From Candidatus Dojkabacteria bacterium UBA5232 (GTDB lineage Bacteria; Patescibacteriota; Dojkabacteria; SC72), in the NCBI GenBank assembly GCA_002409215.1, contig DHUO01000022.1, positions 16,151 to 31,394 on the forward strand: a stretch of 15,244 nucleotides of DNA, read 5' to 3'. Below are positions 13,261 through 15,244 of this stretch, piece after piece (within the stretch, counting starts at the first letter, position 1; each line of letters starts with the position of its first letter). Under the pieces are notes generated by a model. The model was not told where the DNA came from and made no database searches. It worked only from the letters and a program-made list of their open reading frames with translations. Position numbers and translations under genes: made by a program.

Positions 13261-13980
13261 CTATTTCTTCCCTAACTCCCACACAAGAATCCTCTTAATT
13301 GTTAATGGCTCACCCATCTTCTGTGTAGTTTCATCTAAAAGTTCTTTTATTGTCTTAGATTCATCCTTAAACCATTTCTGATCTAAAAGACATTTCTCTG
13401 CAAAATATTTATTCAACTTCCCCTCTACTATCTTCTCAACCATATCTTTTGGTTTCTTTTCTTCCTCAAGCTCTTTAGTGAAGGTTTCTCTAAGTGAATC
13501 TATATCTTTCTGTTCAATTGTATCTCTTGAGATGAATTCTGGTTTCATTGCTGCAACTTGAAGTACAACCTCATGTGCAAACTCTCTAAACTCTTCATTC
13601 TTTGCAACAAAGTCTGTCTTACAAGTTATCTCTGCCAAGGCAACAAGCTTTTGATCCTTTCCATGAACATAGGACTCTATTACCCCTTCATATTTTGCAT
13701 CAGGGTCTCCTTCAATTGGCTGGTCCCAACCTCTCTCTTTAATTAACTCAACAGCCTTTTCAAAATCTTTCTCTGCATCTTTATATGCAATCTTGCAAAG
13801 TCCAATCTTTGCACCTGTTAAATCTCTAAGTCTTCCTATGACATCACTTCTTTCGTTAATATATTCAACAGCCTTTTTCATATCTCCATCTGTCTTTACC
13901 AACGCTTCTTTACAAAGAGCCATACCCGAAGAGGTCTTTTCTCTTAATGTTTTAATATCATCAACTGTTATCTTTGCCAT
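13261..13980 (-). CDS. tsf: Elongation factor Ts with a duplicated N-terminal UBA-like domain
   Basis: EF-Ts exchanges GDP on EF-Tu. The core is clear: YEGVIESYVHG, the nucleotide-exchange motif TDFVAKNEEF (122-131), and the C-terminal KIVEGKLNKYFAE...LL and IKRILVWELG. The N-terminus is unusual. The normal UBA-like helix bundle at 8-45 (IKTLREKTSSGMALCKEAL...DMKKAVEYINERS) is followed at once by a second, diverged copy at 47-84 (IGRLRDLTGAKIGLCKIAY...DFEKAVELIKERG). The two copies align without gaps, sharing LR, T, LCK, D, KAVE and I-ER. The coiled-coil region of E. coli EF-Ts is reduced. It lies 22 bases after rpsB on the same strand, the normal arrangement. Confidence 0.96.
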   Translation of the reverse strand: MAKITVDDIKTLREKTSSGMALCKEALVKTDGDMKKAVEYINERSDVIGRLRDLTGAKIGLCKIAYKDAEKDFEKAVELIKERGWDQPIEGDPDAKYEGVIESYVHGKDQKLVALAEITCKTDFVAKNEEFREFAHEVVLQVAAMKPEFISRDTIEQKDIDSLRETFTKELEEEKKPKDMVEKIVEGKLNKYFAEKCLLDQKWFKDESKTIKELLDETTQKMGEPLTIKRILVWELGKK

Positions 13981-14002
13981 ATCTCTAATTCTTAAAAATT
14001 AT

Positions 14003-15136
14003 TTACTTTATTGCCTTCTGAATATCCTTTACAGCTTTCTCACCAATACCCTTGAGCTCCAAGAGTTCATCTTTGGACATTTTCTTTAGTGCAACTACAG
14101 ATTTTACTCCGTTTTCCTCCAATGCCTTAACAATCCTACTTGAAAGTCCTAAATCCTCCATACTCTTCTTATCTACCTCCTCTTTTACTTTCTCTGCCTC
14201 TTCTATTTCTGCATCAATATTCTTCTCCTTCTTTACAACCCTAACAACAGATCCACTCTGCGCACTTACCTTTCCTTCTCTCAATGCTTTCATTCTTTCT
14301 TTATCTTCAGCCTGCATCTTCGCCTGCCTTTCTTTTTCCTCTGCTGTTGCAATCTGAAGTCTTTCTAACATAGCACTATTATCAGTTCTTAGTGTAACTA
14401 AAGCTTGTGCTGATTTAGTTCCCTTGACTGCCTTACCAAAAAGCTCAACAAAAAGAGCAAGACTCTTTAATGAATCATCGTTTGCTGGAATTGGGTAGTC
14501 CATGATATCTGGATTACAGTTTGTGTCTATGAGGCCAATGATTGGGATTCTCATATTTATTGCCTCTCTAATTGCATTCTTTTCTACCTCACTATCAATT
14601 ACAATGATTGCTTCTGGAAGTTTGTCCATGAATTTAATACCTTCATACATCTTGTTTAGTCTGTCGACATCTTTTTGAAGTACAAGAATTTCCTTTTTGA
14701 CTAAACCTTCACCACCTCTTGCAATTTGCTCTTCCATCTTAACCAACGACTTGACACTTCTTTTAATTACATCAAAGTTTGTGAAAAGACCTCCTGGCCA
14801 TCTTCTGTTAATGTAGAACATACCGTTTTTCCTAGCCACTTCTTCAACAATTGTTGCTGCTTGTCCTTTTGTACCAACAATGAGGATATTTCCATGGTTT
14901 GCATAGTTTTGTAGTTTCTCAATGGCAACTTCTAGGTTGTTCATTGTTTTAACTAAGTCTATGATATGGATACCATTTCTTTCTTCGTAGATGTACTTCT
15001 TCATTCGAGGATTCCATGCACTCTTTTTGTGACCAAAGTGCGCTCCTGCTTTAAGAAGATCTAGAAGTTCGGGCATTGGAAGACTGTTGTTTTTAGTCTC
15101 TGTCTTCTGAGAGACCTCTTTTTTGGCTTCTGCCAT
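14003..15136 (-). CDS. rpsB: 30S ribosomal protein uS2 fused to a C-terminal helix-hairpin-helix (RpoA-CTD-like) domain
   Basis: uS2 binds late to the 30S subunit and is needed for bS1 binding in many bacteria. Residues 21-250 are a standard S2 (KAGAHFGHKKSAWNPRM, RRWPGGLFTNF, PEAIIVID, IPIIGLIDTNCNPD, IPANDDSLKSLALF). The protein is 377 residues instead of about 240-260. After S2 comes a charged, probably coiled-coil segment (about 255-325), then residues 326-377. That final segment contains MEDLGLSSRIVKALEENG, KSVVALKKMSKDELLELKG and GEKAVKDIQKA. It has the pattern of the RNA polymerase alpha C-terminal domain and related helix-hairpin-helix folds. The ATG at 15136 is supported by GGAAAGGA eight bases upstream and adds a charged 20-residue lead over the usual S2 start. 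It is the first gene of the tsf-ATPase-frr-rseP block. Confidence 0.96.
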   Translation of the reverse strand: MAEAKKEVSQKTETKNNSLPMPELLDLLKAGAHFGHKKSAWNPRMKKYIYEERNGIHIIDLVKTMNNLEVAIEKLQNYANHGNILIVGTKGQAATIVEEVARKNGMFYINRRWPGGLFTNFDVIKRSVKSLVKMEEQIARGGEGLVKKEILVLQKDVDRLNKMYEGIKFMDKLPEAIIVIDSEVEKNAIREAINMRIPIIGLIDTNCNPDIMDYPIPANDDSLKSLALFVELFGKAVKGTKSAQALVTLRTDNSAMLERLQIATAEEKERQAKMQAEDKERMKALREGKVSAQSGSVVRVVKKEKNIDAEIEEAEKVKEEVDKKSMEDLGLSSRIVKALEENGVKSVVALKKMSKDELLELKGIGEKAVKDIQKAIK

Positions 15137-15144
15137 ATGTGTAT

Positions 15145-15152
15145 TCCTTTCC
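15145..15152 (-). promoter_or_regulatory. Shine-Dalgarno of rpsB
   Basis: GGAAAGGA on the minus strand lies eight bases before the rpsB ATG and ten bases after the leader hairpin. It supports the upstream start that gives S2 its 20-residue N-terminal lead. It is one of only three recognisable ribosome-binding sites in the window. Confidence 0.65.
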
Positions 15153-15161
15153 TTTTAGTTA

Positions 15162-15204
15162 ATATTTCTGAAGGGTATTTCTACCCAGGATTGGTCAGAA
15201 ATAT
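15162..15204 (-). ncRNA. Structured rpsB leader hairpin, candidate S2 autoregulatory element
   Basis: In the rpsB transcript the sequence folds into a perfect 10-base outer stem (ATATTTCTGA with TCAGAAATAT), an asymmetric internal loop (CCAATCCT opposite one base) and an inner 5-base stem GGGTA/TACCC capped by a GAAA tetraloop (GNRA type). It ends ten bases before the Shine-Dalgarno. Leader RNAs bound by S2 are known for rpsB in gammaproteobacteria. That this unrelated structure does the same job is an inference from position and shape. Confidence 0.6.
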
Positions 15205-15226
15205 ATGAGATATATTAAACGGTTGG

Positions 15227-15232
15227 ATTATA
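15227..15232 (-). promoter_or_regulatory. Candidate -10 box of the rpsB operon
   Basis: A perfect TATAAT on the minus strand, preceded by TG, lies about 90 bases before the rpsB ATG. The resulting leader would include the hairpin at 15162-15204. The -35 would fall beyond the right edge, so it cannot be checked. Confidence 0.5.
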
Positions 15233-15244
15233 CATGTATGTTTT

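Noticed and set aside
1..15244. UGA recoding to Gly as in Gracilibacteria or SR1
   Set aside because: All proteins read through with the standard code, with no in-frame TGA; TGA is merely unused as a stop here.
1..15244. CRISPR arrays, tRNA or rRNA genes, insertion sequences
   Set aside because: No regularly spaced short repeats, no tRNA cloverleaf motifs, no rRNA and no transposase were found; the longest gene-free gap is 191 bases.

Overview
The window looks like the chromosome of a small-genome candidate-phyla-radiation (CPR/Patescibacteria) bacterium. This is an inference from three things: compact or rebuilt versions of universal proteins (a transcription-repair coupling factor without its usual C-terminal domain, EF-Ts with a doubled N-terminal domain, ribosomal protein S2 with an added helix-hairpin-helix domain), Cys-rich surface proteins with CGDG-type motifs, and housekeeping genes packed with very short gaps. 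The DNA is AT-rich. All 14 visible stop codons are TAA or TAG, and most genes lack a Shine-Dalgarno sequence. I cannot resolve the phylum from this sequence.

Layout, following the minus strand, on which every gene but one lies. A translation block starts at the right edge: a structured leader (15162-15204), rpsB, tsf, an AAA+ ATPase in the slot where pyrH is usual, frr, and the site-2 protease rseP. It runs with a 17-base gap into three tandem paralogous surface proteins (9912-5559). These share an N-terminal membrane anchor ending in GGYLLWRVNQ..TVAP and a C-terminal LPXTG-like tail, K(V/M)P(E/Q)T, followed by a membrane helix and basic residues. Between these ends they carry unrelated ectodomains: InlB-type repeats in two, a Cys-rich region plus a DUF11-like domain in the third. 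Next comes a small operon, rpsU-yqeY-ybeY, with its own strong promoter and the only full-length Shine-Dalgarno in the window.

A hairpin at 4315-4363 separates this from the only plus-strand gene, 3828-4313. It encodes a small protein resembling the PD-(D/E)XK-like nuclease domains at the C-termini of CdiA toxins, with no partner gene beside it. Divergent from it are pth and mfd, then a 191-base gap holding half of an 18-base inverted repeat whose other half is the end of mfd. Last is the 5' part of dnaX, cut by the left edge.

The housekeeping genes cover ribosome assembly and cycling (S2, S21, EF-Ts, RRF, YbeY, Pth), transcription-coupled repair and the replication clamp loader. The accessory interest lies in the surface-protein family, which may mark an envelope-sorting system, the solitary nuclease, and the domain rearrangements in otherwise conserved proteins.
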